NCBI RefSeq assembly: GCF_039831995.1
Contig: NZ_JBDOIO010000005.1
Span: forward strand, 248,001-312,000
DNA: 64,000 nucleotides
Source of the DNA: Paenibacillus pabuli
GTDB taxonomy: Bacteria > Bacillota > Bacilli > Paenibacillales > Paenibacillaceae
Direction of reading: 5' to 3'
A model generated the notes under the pieces. It was not told the DNA's origin, made no database searches, and saw nothing but the letters and a program-made list of their open reading frames with translations. Below, in pieces: positions 34,677-44,923 of this stretch. The first letter of the stretch is position 1; each line of letters opens with the position of its first letter. The translations under genes were made by a program, and so were the position numbers.

Positions 34677-36050
34677 CTATCCTGCCTCCATACTGCGCAG
34701 TGCCTTAAGCAAACTTTCCGCAATCAGATCCAGCTCATCCTCCGTGGTGACAAAGGGTGGTGATATCGTCAAAATGTTAGCGAACCCGGGTACCGTGTCC
34801 CCGTTTTTACCGATGAGTATGCCGTCCTTCTTACAACTGGCCAGCACGTGTGCCACCTTCCCTGCATCTGCCGGGGAGCCGTCCGCTTCAATAAGCTCGA
34901 TGCCGCAGGCGAATCCAAACATTCGAAGATCTCCGACCACGGACAGCTCCAGCAGCGGCTCCAGCTTCTCCCGAAGCAAGCGCCCCAGTTCCTCCGCACG
35001 CTCCACCAGATTTTCACGCTCCAGGATGTCGAGATTCGCCAGTGCCACCCGGCAGGAGACCGGATTGCCACCGAAGGTATTTACATGGCGAAAGTGTGCA
35101 TCCGGTCCGGGTTCCCGGAACGTATCGTACAGGTCCGCTCGCACGGCTGTAGCCGATAACGGAGAGTATGCGCTGGTCATCCCCTTGGCCATCGTGACAA
35201 TATCCGGCTGCACCCCATAATTCTGATGTCCGAACTTCATTCCCGAACGACCGAACCCGCAGATCACTTCATCCACAATCAGCAGCACACCATAACGCTC
35301 ACAGATCTCCTGCACGGTACGCATGTAGTCTGGAGGCGGGACAATCATGCCGCCCCCGGTAATCACCGGCTCCATGATCACCGCAGCCACGGTCTCAGGG
35401 CCTTCCCAGCGGATAATCTCTTCATAGATGGTTGCACATTCGAGTCCGCATCCATCCTTGTTCCGTCCAAACGGACAGCGATAGCAGTACGGGGGTGGGA
35501 CATGGGAGAAGCCCACGCCAAGCGGCTCATACTTGATCTTGCGGGCGGCTTGCCCCGTGGCACCGAGTGCACCCATGGAGTTGCCGTGATAGGCCCGGTG
35601 ACGGGAGATGAACTTGTGTCTGGTTGGCTCACCATTCTGGTGATGAAACTGACGGGCTATTTTGAACGCCACCTCATTGGCATCCGATCCGGAATTGGAG
35701 AAGAAGATTCGATAGTCTCCCTCCAGCCATTCGTTCAGCTTCTCTGCCAGCAAAATCGCCGGTTCGTGGCTCTGGGTCATCGGCACATAGGCGAGTGATT
35801 TCATCTGCTCGTATGCGCTCCTTGCAATCTCCTCACGTCCATGCCCGACATTCACGCACCATAAGCCGGACATGGCATCCAGATACCGCGTACCATCCTG
35901 ATCCGTAATCCAGCTGCCTTGGCCGCTGACCGCAATCATCGGATGATCGTTATGCGGCGAGATGTGATGCCACACATATTTACGGTCCTTCTTCAGCCAT
36001 TCTTCCTTGGTACCGCCAAGCGGCTGAGGTTGCTGATCCACGGAGCTCAT
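34677..36050 (-). CDS. Class III omega-aminotransferase (beta-alanine:pyruvate type)
   Basis: A 457-residue PLP-dependent class III aminotransferase. The PLP lysine is in TMAKGMTSAYSP near residue 290, with the VDEVICGFGRSG motif near 258 and GSDANEVAFK near 122. In this operon it would convert beta-alanine or 3-aminoisobutyrate to the semialdehyde with pyruvate or another keto acid as acceptor, feeding carbon to central metabolism. CYRCPFGRNKDGC adds three cysteines in a short span near residue 190, not needed for catalysis in the family as I know it. RBS is AAGGAGGATGACGA. Confidence 0.92.
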   Translation of the reverse strand: MSSVDQQPQPLGGTKEEWLKKDRKYVWHHISPHNDHPMIAVSGQGSWITDQDGTRYLDAMSGLWCVNVGHGREEIARSAYEQMKSLAYVPMTQSHEPAILLAEKLNEWLEGDYRIFFSNSGSDANEVAFKIARQFHHQNGEPTRHKFISRHRAYHGNSMGALGATGQAARKIKYEPLGVGFSHVPPPYCYRCPFGRNKDGCGLECATIYEEIIRWEGPETVAAVIMEPVITGGGMIVPPPDYMRTVQEICERYGVLLIVDEVICGFGRSGMKFGHQNYGVQPDIVTMAKGMTSAYSPLSATAVRADLYDTFREPGPDAHFRHVNTFGGNPVSCRVALANLDILERENLVERAEELGRLLREKLEPLLELSVVGDLRMFGFACGIELIEADGSPADAGKVAHVLASCKKDGILIGKNGDTVPGFANILTISPPFVTTEDELDLIAESLLKALRSMEAG

Positions 36051-36072
36051 TCGTCATCCTCCTTCGACTGCC

Positions 36073-37134
36073 TTATTTCACCGCTTCTTCGTAAATGCTC
36101 TTCTCCAGCGCTTCATCCAGATTGGCTGCCTTCTTGATCAGGCCATAATTGAGTGCAATATCTGCTGTACGAGCAAACGATTCATCCACAAAACTGCCCA
36201 CCTGCTGCTCCGTAAATCCTTCCGGACGAATCAGCTTCGCGATTTCTTCCAGCATCGTTACCTGATGTTCACGGGTCGTACTGCCGTCGGTCACGTTGCT
36301 CATGACGATATCCACGGTTTCCGCCTGGTTGTCGATGGCGTAGTTCCAGCCTTTCAGAATGGCACGGGTGACTTTAACAGCAAGATCGCGGTTGCTGTCG
36401 ACCCAGTCCTTTTTCGCAATCAATGTATCTTCCAGCATGCCTACGCCGGCATCCTCAATGTTGAATACATCCAGATCGGACTCCTGTACGCCGCTCTCCA
36501 GCACGACGTGATATTCGTTATATATGGTGGCTGTTGCGACATCCACCTGATCATTGAAAAACTGATCCATCGTAAACCCCTGTTTAACCAGCTCAATATC
36601 CTTCTTCGGATCAAGTCCGTTCTTCTCCATAAAAGCGAGGACCTGGAACTGCTGGCTGCCAAACCATGTGCTTACCTTTTTGCCTTTCATTAGTGCCGGA
36701 TCGGTAATTCCCGCTGACTTCTTGGCGATCAGGCGATAGCTGCTCTTCTGTGAGATCTGGGCAAGGGAGACCAGCGGCAGACCGTTGTCGCGGCTTACCA
36801 GCAGACTGTCTACCCCGGTGATACCGACATCGGCTGCGCCGTTTACCACCTGCTGTTCAATGACGATATCGGGGCCACCCGGAATAATCTCTGCATCAAT
36901 ACCTTCATCTTCAAAATAACCTTGTTCCTTCGCGGCATAAATTCCGGCAAACTGAGCCTGCGGAACCCATTTGAGCTGAATTTTCACGTTGGTTAAGGAC
37001 CGCTCTGCCTCTCCTCCTGAACTTGCCGCAGCAGGTTCGGCAGTTGGTTCCGTCTTCGCGGAACATGCTGCCAGCAAGGCAACAAGGAGTATTAGAACAA
37101 ACACCATCAAACCCGATTTCAACGTTTTGTACAT
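36073..37134 (-). CDS. ABC transporter substrate-binding lipoprotein (NMT1/THI5-like)
   Basis: A 353-residue lipoprotein: hydrophobic signal sequence with lipobox LLAAC near residue 24, then an NMT1/THI5-like solute-binding fold beginning VKIQLKWVPQAQFAGIYAAK. Members bind pyrimidines, thiamine precursors, sulfonates or related compounds. Its place in the operon makes uracil, thymine, dihydropyrimidines or hydantoins the likely ligand. ATG 37134 has GGGGG 10 bases upstream. The permeases and ATPase of the same importer are encoded just upstream in the operon. Confidence 0.9.
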   Translation of the reverse strand: MYKTLKSGLMVFVLILLVALLAACSAKTEPTAEPAAASSGGEAERSLTNVKIQLKWVPQAQFAGIYAAKEQGYFEDEGIDAEIIPGGPDIVIEQQVVNGAADVGITGVDSLLVSRDNGLPLVSLAQISQKSSYRLIAKKSAGITDPALMKGKKVSTWFGSQQFQVLAFMEKNGLDPKKDIELVKQGFTMDQFFNDQVDVATATIYNEYHVVLESGVQESDLDVFNIEDAGVGMLEDTLIAKKDWVDSNRDLAVKVTRAILKGWNYAIDNQAETVDIVMSNVTDGSTTREHQVTMLEEIAKLIRPEGFTEQQVGSFVDESFARTADIALNYGLIKKAANLDEALEKSIYEEAVK

Positions 37135-37213
37135 ATACAAACAACCCCCTGTTTATATAAGGATTCAATCAGGTACTGCAGCGGATCTGTGGTGTTCCGG
37201 CAAGCTGATGATG

Positions 37214-38140
37214 TTATGCGTTGGTGCGTACACGATTCCAAGGAATGATCCGCTTCTCCGCCAGTACTACCGCTTCATAGAGCACGATGCCGAGAGCGGC
37301 GGCAATGACGATACAGGACCACGCGAGGGGCATGTTGGCGAGGCGGATCTGATCCGACAGCAGATATCCAAGCCCTTGGGAGGCGATAAAAAACTCGCCC
37401 ACAATGGCTCCGATAATACTGGTGGACATGTTGATCTTCAGCCCGGCAAAGAGGGACGGCATGGCGTGTGGCAAACGCAATTTCAAGAAAGCCTGCATAC
37501 GGCTTGCCGCAAGTCCGTCCAGCAGTTCACCGTACTGCGGCTGTATGGAAGTGAGCCCTTTGAACAGACTGACTGCCATGGCTGCCATCGTAATGACGGC
37601 CACTACGGCAATTCGCGACCAGATGCCGTCCCCAAACCAGTTGTTCATGATGGGTGCCAGCGCCACAATCGGCACTGCGTTAAGAGCCGACATCACCGCG
37701 ATACCCGCCTTCCCGCTAGTTGGGAAGAACGATGCCCCTGCCGCTGCGACCGCCCCCAGTAGGGAACCAAGCAGGAAGCCTCCCAGCATTTCCGTTCCAC
37801 TATATAGGGCATATCGAAAGAGCATTTCCGCATTATCCCTTATGGAAGCTGCAATGGCTGAAGGTACAGGAAGCTGATAACTTTCCAGGGAAAACAATTG
37901 ATGAAACAGCCGGAACTGCCACAAGGCGAGAAAACATATACCTGCCAGCCAGGGGAGCAGACGCAAAATGAGCCATTTTTTCCGCGCAGTACCGACCAAC
38001 TGTCCCTGTTCTGCTTGTCCCTGAACTTCCGAACCGGGGACAGAAGCAGCCACAGCTGACCCGGACAAAGATGCAGAGCCAGGTAAGGCTGCTGTCCCGT
38101 TCTCATCGCGTTTGCGGTTCACCACCACCCCTTCACTCAT
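37214..38140 (-). CDS. ABC transporter permease (SsuC/ThiX type), second copy
   Basis: A 308-residue permease with a long polar N-terminal extension (about 55 residues rich in Ala, Gly, Ser) before six membrane helices. The EAA loop, which docks on the ATPase, lies in AASRMQAFLKLRLPHAMPSLFAGL near residue 215. The ATG at 38140 overlaps the stop of the preceding permease by 4 bases (ATGA); an in-frame upstream codon at 38179 is unlikely. With the first permease it would form the heterodimeric channel of the pyrimidine importer. Confidence 0.9.
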   Translation of the reverse strand: MSEGVVVNRKRDENGTAALPGSASLSGSAVAASVPGSEVQGQAEQGQLVGTARKKWLILRLLPWLAGICFLALWQFRLFHQLFSLESYQLPVPSAIAASIRDNAEMLFRYALYSGTEMLGGFLLGSLLGAVAAAGASFFPTSGKAGIAVMSALNAVPIVALAPIMNNWFGDGIWSRIAVVAVITMAAMAVSLFKGLTSIQPQYGELLDGLAASRMQAFLKLRLPHAMPSLFAGLKINMSTSIIGAIVGEFFIASQGLGYLLSDQIRLANMPLAWSCIVIAAALGIVLYEAVVLAEKRIIPWNRVRTNA

Positions 38141-38949
38141 ACCGCGTTCCCTCCCTTGGCTCTGAATTCGGGCTGCCAAGGCGTTAACCAGCGCTCGGCC
38201 AGGCTGATGACCAGATACGAGATTAGCCCAATGCCGATGCTGAGCACGATCGTAGCCCAGAACATACCGACCTGAGCGCTGCCATAATACAGGGAACTGA
38301 CCATCAGGACACCGAGTCCATCGGGTGCACCCATCAGCTCAACTACGATAGAAGAAGTGACGGCTAACGGGGCTGCGATTTTCATGCCGGAGAACAGCCC
38401 TGGCAGGGCAGAAGGCAGCAGACATTTGATGTACCGGGCAGGGAGTGATGCTCCGCAGGAACGCATCAGCTCCAGATGCTCCGGTGCGGTGCTCTTTAAT
38501 CCTTTTAGCGTGTGAATGACAATGGGGAAGAATGTAACATAAGCCGCCATGACGATCCTGGCCCACTCGGCATTATGGATGATGCCATAGACGATTGGTG
38601 CGAGACCGATGATCGGGATCATCTGCGAAGAGATGACATAGGGAGATAATGTACGTTCCAGCCAGACGGCCGCACTCATTAGAAGGGCCAGCATCAGACC
38701 CAGCAATGCTCCCCCTGCGAATCCAATCGCTGCGTTTCCGAACGTCACTGCCCCCTGCTCAGCAAGAGTGCCCGAGTAACGAACCAGTGCAGCAAGAACA
38801 TCATGAAGATAAGGCAGACGGGATGCAGCCTGCTGCGGTGGCATCCACATGTGGAGAATCCACGCAATCCCCTCCCACAGCAGCAATAGGGATAGAATCC
38901 ATATCACGATCCAGGAACGATATTCCAGCTTAAATGAGCGCAGGGACAT
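38137..38949 (-). CDS. ABC transporter permease (SsuC/ThiX type), first copy
   Basis: About 270 residues with six membrane helices and an EAA loop (MRSCGASLPARYIKCLLPSAL near residue 165). It begins inside the end of the ATPase gene; I prefer ATG 38949 (MSLRSF), with AGGAG 13 bases upstream, to ATG 38970, which has no ribosome site. Translation is coupled on both sides. The two permeases are similar in layout but not duplicates. Confidence 0.88.
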   Translation of the reverse strand: MSLRSFKLEYRSWIVIWILSLLLLWEGIAWILHMWMPPQQAASRLPYLHDVLAALVRYSGTLAEQGAVTFGNAAIGFAGGALLGLMLALLMSAAVWLERTLSPYVISSQMIPIIGLAPIVYGIIHNAEWARIVMAAYVTFFPIVIHTLKGLKSTAPEHLELMRSCGASLPARYIKCLLPSALPGLFSGMKIAAPLAVTSSIVVELMGAPDGLGVLMVSSLYYGSAQVGMFWATIVLSIGIGLISYLVISLAERWLTPWQPEFRAKGGNAV

Positions 38950-39745
38950 GGCTCGGATCACGCTCCTCATGAAAACAATTGCGAATGGTGGTCAGCATGC
39001 GGTAGAAGTCTTCGGTCTCTCTCAGATCATTGGTTCGATCCGTAGGCAGTGTGACAGAGTGAATGGAATGTACCTGCCCGGGATGTGCCGAGAGGACGAT
39101 AATGCGGTCTGACAGAAATACGGCTTCGGGGATACTGTGTGTAACAAAGAGGAAGGTTTTGCCCGTGGACCGCTTGATATCAAGCAGTTCCAGTTGCAGC
39201 TTTTCTTTCGTGAATTCATCCAGGGCGGAGAACGGTTCATCCATCAGCAGCAGCGGCGGATCCAGTGAAAGTGCACGCGCGATCGATACCCGCTGCTGCA
39301 TGCCTCCACTGAGCTGCCAAGGATAGTGGTCGGCAAATCGGGTGAGCCCGACCATCTCAAGCAGCTCACTGCTGATACGGCGGCACTCTTTTTTGCTTGT
39401 GCCCAGGATCTCCAGCGGCAGCTCTACATTGTGACGTACCGTGCGCCAATCAAACAGGGCTGGCGTCTGGAATACGATACCGAATTGTCGCTGCAGGCGT
39501 GCCTTCTCAGGTTCTGAACCTGCAATCCGGACGCTGCCTGAAGTGGGCTGCAGCAGATCAGCTATGAGCCTGAGCAATGTCGACTTGCCACAGCCTGAGG
39601 GGCCAAGCAGCGAGGCGAATTCATTGGACTGAATCTGGAACGTCACATCAGACAGTGCGGTGACCTGCTTCGTTCCGGTGCCAAATACGACAGATACATG
39701 ATCGACTTCAATGTGGCAAACTTCGGGGACGTTCATGGATGACAT
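38930..39745 (-). CDS. ABC transporter ATP-binding protein (SsuB/ThiZ type)
   Basis: A 271-residue ATPase with Walker A GPSGCGKST near residue 50, signature LSGGMQQR near 145, Walker B LLLMDEPFSALDE near 166 and switch histidine in FVTHSIPEA. It energises the import of the compound bound by the lipoprotein at 36073-37134. ATG 39745 is chosen because AAGGAG lies 7 bases before it; two other ATGs are within 12 bases. It is the first gene of the 11-gene pyrimidine operon. Confidence 0.92.
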   Translation of the reverse strand: MSSMNVPEVCHIEVDHVSVVFGTGTKQVTALSDVTFQIQSNEFASLLGPSGCGKSTLLRLIADLLQPTSGSVRIAGSEPEKARLQRQFGIVFQTPALFDWRTVRHNVELPLEILGTSKKECRRISSELLEMVGLTRFADHYPWQLSGGMQQRVSIARALSLDPPLLLMDEPFSALDEFTKEKLQLELLDIKRSTGKTFLFVTHSIPEAVFLSDRIIVLSAHPGQVHSIHSVTLPTDRTNDLRETEDFYRMLTTIRNCFHEERDPSHVPALI

Positions 39746-39869
39746 GGGCATTCTCCTTTTCGCGGGAAAGTAGGTTTCATTTCACCAAGGCCGAATGGAA
39801 GGTTTGCGTTCACGAACGTAACAGAATTTTCTGGTTAGGTAATACTATATATCATTGGGCGGAAATTAC

Positions 39870-39935
39870 ATTATACAGACTGTTTTGAGTATGGGCCTGT
39901 TCATGTTACACAGTGTAAAATGAGACAAATTCTCA
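39870..39935 (-). promoter_or_regulatory. Promoter and palindromes before the pyrimidine operon
   Basis: Minus strand TATAAT at 39870-39875 has no recognisable -35. Upstream lie two perfect inverted repeats, TTACAC-A-GTGTAA (39906-39918) and TGAGA-CAAAT-TCTCA (39921-39935), at about -45 and -65 from the likely start. A third, CGTTC-AC-GAACG, lies at 39807-39818. A weak -35 plus upstream palindromes suits an activated promoter. The rest of the 570-base gap up to 40315 shows nothing further I can name. Confidence 0.45.
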
Positions 39936-40315
39936 TTCAGAACGATGTCAGCCCATGGATGGTTTATCTGACATCACTTTATTCGATATGCCTATATAGC
40001 CCTGCATTCCAACATGCTTTATGGATTACTTATTCGTGCATGTGTATAGAACTGGGTACGGATTCCAGTACAATAAGACCTACAATATAGGTCATTTGCA
40101 TGCCTGTCCTCCTTAAAAAGCGCATGTTTCTTTGTATTTATTGAATAAATATTCGGAAAATATGACATATACCCTCGTATTCTTGGCGTTTTTCTTGTAT
40201 AACGTTCTATATGGAAAAGACAGGATGTTCCTTCTTTTAGAAATTACAGAATCCATATCGTTTCACGAAAGGGCTGCGCAATAAGCTTTCAACTTCAAAG
40301 ATCGGGGTGGTCTGT

Positions 40316-42538
40316 ATGTTTGATTGGCTTGGCTGGAGAAAAGGGTGGCCGTTATGGCGGTCATATCGGTTGAACGCTCATATCAAGAGCGATGTAGAGG
40401 AGATTTTTGAGGGAATTGCCGAAACGAGACGGCAGCTTCTATTGGATTGGGCGGATGAGCAGTGGCGTCATATGGATCGCTTAGTGCATCAGGTCAAGTC
40501 GGCTGGACTTCTGGATGCAGTACACGCAGCACAGAATAGTACCACATGGGATGCATGCTTCAAAGCAGCTTACATCCGGGCAGCAGATAGTACGGAGATT
40601 TTTATGCTGGACGAGCAGAATCAGGTTGTATTCTCTACATATAAAAAACAAATTGGACAGATCTATGAAGATAACGAAGCTTCCATTGGACCAGGCTTGA
40701 AGTACGCAAGAGCAGATGCGACCGGGAGAAAATGTCTCTATGGACCCTATTCCGATCCAGTGACACGGGAGATCGGGCCCCGCTCCTCCTCTTTTCACGA
40801 TGATGTTACCCTCATGTTCATTGAACCCATGGTGCACGAAGGGCGCTACATCGGTTCACTGTGCTGCCGAATCCCCAATGACGTGCTCGGTGACTTGATT
40901 CAACGGGAGTCCGGACATGTCTATCCCGATTCGGGGGACAATTATCTCTTTATGGCCGAATCGAAACTGCGCCCGCAACTGCAGCCAGGAACGGCTTTGT
41001 CTCGCAGCCGCTTCGAGGATCGTACATTTACGCATGGCGAAAATCTCAAGGATGGCGTTACAACCGACTGGGGGGTTGTATCCGTCGGGGAGCACACCGA
41101 GCTGGAGCTGATCTTTAACGACCCTTCCACTGGTGAACTGCATCCCGGTGTTGCGAGCACCATCCGTAACGGCTCCAACCTGTTTGCTGCCTATCCGGGC
41201 TATTCCGATTACCGTCATATTTCCGTCATCGGCAAAGGCATCACCTTTCAGCTTCCCCACTGTCCCGATCGATGGGGAATGATGTGCGAAGGCGATCTGG
41301 AGGAAGTGTACCGGATACGCAGTATCGGCTGGCGTCAGTTCAAGCTGCACAGCCTGTTCATCGGTTTGTCAGGGGTTGGAGGAGCGGCTCTCGCCTATGC
41401 ATTATCAGGGAATGCATGGAGTGCAGCAGCTCTGGCGGCATTCAATATCATTTTGGGTTTGGTTACAGCAGATCAACTGCAGCGGAGACACTATCAACGT
41501 GTGCACGAGGACTTGCGGCGCATCACCCGGTTTATTCGGATCAACGCGGAGGGTCAGGGCGATCTGACTCAGCGTTTGGATACATCGGATTTTACACAAG
41601 ATGAATCCGGTGAACTCGCAAAATGGATTAATAACATGATTGATTCGCTAGAGGGCATCATGCTCAAGGTTCAGGTTGCCACCGTGGATGTAATGAACAA
41701 CCAGTATCAGATGCGCACGTCCACAGAAACGACCCAAGTTACCACCGAACGTGTAAACGATAAGCTGGGCTCCATGATCCATGGCATACGCGAACAACTG
41801 GAGGACCTCGATCAGGCCAAGCTGGCTGCTGACCATATGCGTCTTACACTGCAGCAGCTGGAGACTTCGGCCACAGAACAGATTGTAGTGGCACGTCAGG
41901 AGGTGGAGCGCATTGGCGGCAAAATGGCTCAGATCTCCGGGACCGTCAAGGATACCAACCGTACGATTCTGTCTTTTATGGATACCATGCAGGATATTTA
42001 CCGTGCATTGGCAGCCATCGATGAGATTTCCGCTCAGACCAACCTGCTCGCACTGAATGCCTCCATTGAAGCTGCACGTGTCGGAGAGCATGGCCGAGGT
42101 TTCGCCGTCGTTGCCGGGGAGATTCGCAAGCTGGCTGAGCTGTCCCGCTCATCCACCGAAGACATTCATCAGATTCTGGACAATATTACCAGCGCAGCCG
42201 ATGCTGCCGCCCGCTCCATTCATGAGGGAGATCAGGTGCTTGCTGAAGGCAGTACTCTGGTGCAAGCAGCTGCACAGCTGCTGCAAAGTGCGTCAGCTGA
42301 AGATTCGCAGAGGACACAGGTTGTGGATCAAGTCGTTAGGCTGATGGAGAATATCGCTGCCATCAGCCATAAAAACCGCTCCACATCGGCAGAGGTAGAG
42401 ACCGAGATGGTGGCACTGCTGAGCGACATGATGCATGTTCAGCAGTCGTCGCATAATGTGGAAGCCATCACCGTATTCCTGCAGCAGGTCGTGGGTCAAT
42501 TCCAGTTGACCCATCCCGAAAAAATCGCTGCCACCTGA
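40316..42538 (+). CDS. Methyl-accepting chemotaxis protein with cytoplasmic-looking sensor
   Basis: A 740-residue chemoreceptor. There is no membrane helix at the N-terminus; about 340 residues of sensor-like sequence come first, then two close hydrophobic helices (about 345-362 and 368-388), a HAMP-like segment and the signalling domain with the hairpin tip [31 protein letters not shown] near residue 565. Receptors normally have a helix on each side of the sensor, so here the sensor may face the cytoplasm. Ligand unknown. The ATG at 40316 follows GGGGTGG. Confidence 0.85.
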   Translation: MFDWLGWRKGWPLWRSYRLNAHIKSDVEEIFEGIAETRRQLLLDWADEQWRHMDRLVHQVKSAGLLDAVHAAQNSTTWDACFKAAYIRAADSTEIFMLDEQNQVVFSTYKKQIGQIYEDNEASIGPGLKYARADATGRKCLYGPYSDPVTREIGPRSSSFHDDVTLMFIEPMVHEGRYIGSLCCRIPNDVLGDLIQRESGHVYPDSGDNYLFMAESKLRPQLQPGTALSRSRFEDRTFTHGENLKDGVTTDWGVVSVGEHTELELIFNDPSTGELHPGVASTIRNGSNLFAAYPGYSDYRHISVIGKGITFQLPHCPDRWGMMCEGDLEEVYRIRSIGWRQFKLHSLFIGLSGVGGAALAYALSGNAWSAAALAAFNIILGLVTADQLQRRHYQRVHEDLRRITRFIRINAEGQGDLTQRLDTSDFTQDESGELAKWINNMIDSLEGIMLKVQVATVDVMNNQYQMRTSTETTQVTTERVNDKLGSMIHGIREQLEDLDQAKLAADHMRLTLQQLETSATEQIVVARQEVERIGGKMAQISGTVKDTNRTILSFMDTMQDIYRALAAIDEISAQTNLLALNASIEAARVGEHGRGFAVVAGEIRKLAELSRSSTEDIHQILDNITSAADAAARSIHEGDQVLAEGSTLVQAAAQLLQSASAEDSQRTQVVDQVVRLMENIAAISHKNRSTSAEVETEMVALLSDMMHVQQSSHNVEAITVFLQQVVGQFQLTHPEKIAAT

Positions 42539-42665
42539 CGTCATCATTGACGCGGATTGGAGAAATAGCTAAAATTTGATGCAACTGTTCTTTTGAAATT
42601 CGACATTGTCGTATCGTTCATTTTATAGAAGCTTTCCAATCTGAATCAATGAAAGGGTGGTCTGC

Positions 42666-43667
42666 ATGGAAATGCTCCAGGATTCGTTTGGCAGGATCCA
42701 TGACTACATCCGTATTTCGGTTACGGACCGCTGTAATTTGCGTTGTGTGTACTGTATGCCGGCCGAAGGCATGGAGTTTGCCCCACATGATGAAATTATG
42801 AGTTTCGAAGAAATTACCCAGGTGCTCAAGGTACTTGCCCCGATGGGCATGCGCAAGGTCCGTCTGACTGGCGGCGAACCTCTGGTACGCAAGGATCTGC
42901 ATAAGCTTGTTGGCATGATCTCGGCCATTGATGGAATTGAGGATATTGCGCTGACGACCAATGCGCTGTTACTGGATAAACAGGCCCAGGCACTGAAAGA
43001 CGCTGGGCTGAACCGCATTAACATCAGTCTGGACTCCCTTCATGCAGACCGATTCTCCATGATTACCCGCGGAGGAGACGTCAATAAGGTGCTCAAGGGA
43101 ATTGAAGCTGCAACGGCTGTTGGACTTGCGCCAATCAAGCTGAACGTGGTGCTGATGAAAGGTATCAACGATGATGAAATCAAGGATTTCATTGCCATGA
43201 CAATCGATCAACCGCTGCATGTGCGTTTTATTGAATACATGCCAATCGGACATGCTTCGGATTCGTGGCGCCAATCGTATCTGCCGCTCGAAACCGTCAC
43301 CGATGTGTGCGCAGAAGCCGGCTGGACAGTAGAGAGCACATCCGGCCCGGCAGGAAACGGCCCATCCCGCAACATGAAGATTGTTGGTTCACAAGGCACC
43401 TTCGGCCTGATCCACCCGGTAAGCGATCACTTCTGTGACAATTGCAACCGGCTTCGCCTGACGGCAGACGGACATATCAAGGCCTGCCTGTACTGGTCGG
43501 ATGAGTACAATGTTCGCCGCTATGTAGATGATCCGGATGCGATGGCTGCCCTCTTCCTCAAAGCACTCGGCACGAAGCCGAAGAACCATGAAATGGCGCT
43601 GGCGCTGGAGCAAAAAATGCAAAGCCATACCCCAACCGTACGGCGCATGTCCCAGATCGGCGGCTAG
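42666..43667 (+). CDS. moaA: GTP 3',8-cyclase MoaA
   Basis: MoaA is a radical-SAM enzyme that with MoaC turns GTP into cyclic pyranopterin monophosphate for molybdenum cofactor. The 333 residues contain the SAM cluster motif CNLRCVYC near residue 20 and the second cluster [13 protein letters not shown]...C near residue 255, the usual layout. ATG 42666 follows AAAGGGTGG by about 6 bases. No other early moco genes are adjacent; mobA lies 13 kb away (56695). It ends within its own terminator. Confidence 0.95.
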   Translation: MEMLQDSFGRIHDYIRISVTDRCNLRCVYCMPAEGMEFAPHDEIMSFEEITQVLKVLAPMGMRKVRLTGGEPLVRKDLHKLVGMISAIDGIEDIALTTNALLLDKQAQALKDAGLNRINISLDSLHADRFSMITRGGDVNKVLKGIEAATAVGLAPIKLNVVLMKGINDDEIKDFIAMTIDQPLHVRFIEYMPIGHASDSWRQSYLPLETVTDVCAEAGWTVESTSGPAGNGPSRNMKIVGSQGTFGLIHPVSDHFCDNCNRLRLTADGHIKACLYWSDEYNVRRYVDDPDAMAALFLKALGTKPKNHEMALALEQKMQSHTPTVRRMSQIGG

Positions 43668-43677
43668 CCGATTTTTT
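43656..43677 (+). terminator. Terminator overlapping the moaA stop
   Basis: ATCGGC-GGCTA-GCCGAT followed by TTTTT; the stop codon TAG lies in the loop. Confidence 0.75.
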
Positions 43678-43766
43678 AAAGTAGCATAATGGTTACGACG
43701 ATTGAGGAATGATGTATTGTAAGTAAGCACAACAAATGCTGCGCAAACGGTACTAGCTTGTAATTA

Positions 43767-43798
43767 AGCCGCGAAGGAGATATCCTTTGTGGCTTTTT
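43767..43798 (+). terminator. Second terminator-like hairpin after moaA
   Basis: AGCCGCGAAGGA-GATA-TCCTTTGTGGCT, 12 bp with G-T pairs, then TTTT. The 90 bases between the two terminators show no ORF. The rest up to 43977 holds only the presumed promoter of the next gene. Confidence 0.7.
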
Positions 43799-43977
43799 CC
43801 GTAAATCCCTACGAGAATCACTATTAAAAGAGGATTTCCTTTTTCCTTTCTGCTACTGAAATTGTTACAATAAGAAATGAATCTACATCTCCCTCTGGGT
43901 CTTCATGATCTCCTTGATCTGGACGATGTATAGTCAAAGTGAACTAATCAAATATCACGCACATAGGAGCTGACTGG

Positions 43978-44814
43978 ATGAACATCGTTGAAGCCATGGT
44001 CGCAGCAAGTCCATATTTTAAAATCATGCTTAAGGAACATAATCTGATGATTGCTGTAACCGACACCGAGAAATTCTGGTATTATGTGCCCAGCGAGGAT
44101 CTCGACCTCGGCATTAAGGCAGGAGATCCGGTTTCACTCGAGGATCCTACACTGCGCCGTGCCCTGATCAACGGCGAGACGTCAGCCAATCGCATTGAAG
44201 CACACCATTACGGAACAGCTCTCAATTCTACGGCTACGCCTCTGCGCGATGAAGCGGGTAATATTGTTGGTGCCCTGGCCATTGGCTTCTCCCTGAAAAA
44301 CGAAGAGCAGCTTGGACATTTCACGGAATTGATCAGCGGCATCAGTGGCAGGCTGACCGACATGGTCCAGACTGTAGCGGCTCAATCCGAAGAGCTGACC
44401 GCTTCCTCTTCGCAAATTCTGGACAATACCAAGGTCGCCGTTCAAAATGCAGCGGAAGTTAATAAAGTCGCTTCGTTTATCCGGGAAGTCTCCGAGCAAA
44501 CCAATTTGCTGGGCCTCAACGCCGCTATTGAAGCAGCACGAGCGGGCGAGGCAGGCGCCGGATTCGGTGTGGTAGCCTCCGAAGTACGCAAACTGTCCAC
44601 CGGAACGAAGGAAGCTACCGTGAATATTGAGCGTTCCCTCCAGGACGTACAGCATTCCATCCGTCAGATGGAGCAGGAGATTACGTCCATTTCCCAGTCC
44701 AGCGCGCAGCAGGCCGAGCTCGTTACGGAATTTAGCGAGGTTATCGACCAGTTGAACAACGTGAGTGAGGAACTGAAGCACTTTATTGAATCCATGATCC
44801 TGAAGGCGGAATAA
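43978..44814 (+). CDS. Soluble methyl-accepting chemotaxis protein
   Basis: A 278-residue cytoplasmic receptor without membrane helices. The N-terminal 110 residues form a PAS/Cache-like sensor ([19 protein letters not shown]), and the rest is a short MCP signalling hairpin with [19 protein letters not shown] near residue 175. Bacillus YfmS and relatives have this size and plan. TAGGAGCTGACTGG precedes the ATG. It probably reports an internal metabolite or redox state to the chemotaxis array. Confidence 0.88.
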   Translation: MNIVEAMVAASPYFKIMLKEHNLMIAVTDTEKFWYYVPSEDLDLGIKAGDPVSLEDPTLRRALINGETSANRIEAHHYGTALNSTATPLRDEAGNIVGALAIGFSLKNEEQLGHFTELISGISGRLTDMVQTVAAQSEELTASSSQILDNTKVAVQNAAEVNKVASFIREVSEQTNLLGLNAAIEAARAGEAGAGFGVVASEVRKLSTGTKEATVNIERSLQDVQHSIRQMEQEITSISQSSAQQAELVTEFSEVIDQLNNVSEELKHFIESMILKAE

Positions 44815-44869
44815 TATAACAGCATGAATACGTGTTACGACCGGCTGCAACTCAGCCTGTAACACAATG

Positions 44870-44898
44870 AACCCCGTACGCTATCGTGCGGGGTTTTT
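44870..44898 (+). terminator. Terminator after the soluble chemoreceptor
   Basis: AACCCCGTACG-CTAT-CGTGCGGGGTT and TTT. It also ends the convergent lysE-type gene in reverse (A-rich flank is weak). Confidence 0.8.
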
Positions 44899-44923
44899 CA
44901 CAGCAAAAATATCTCTGTGAAAG

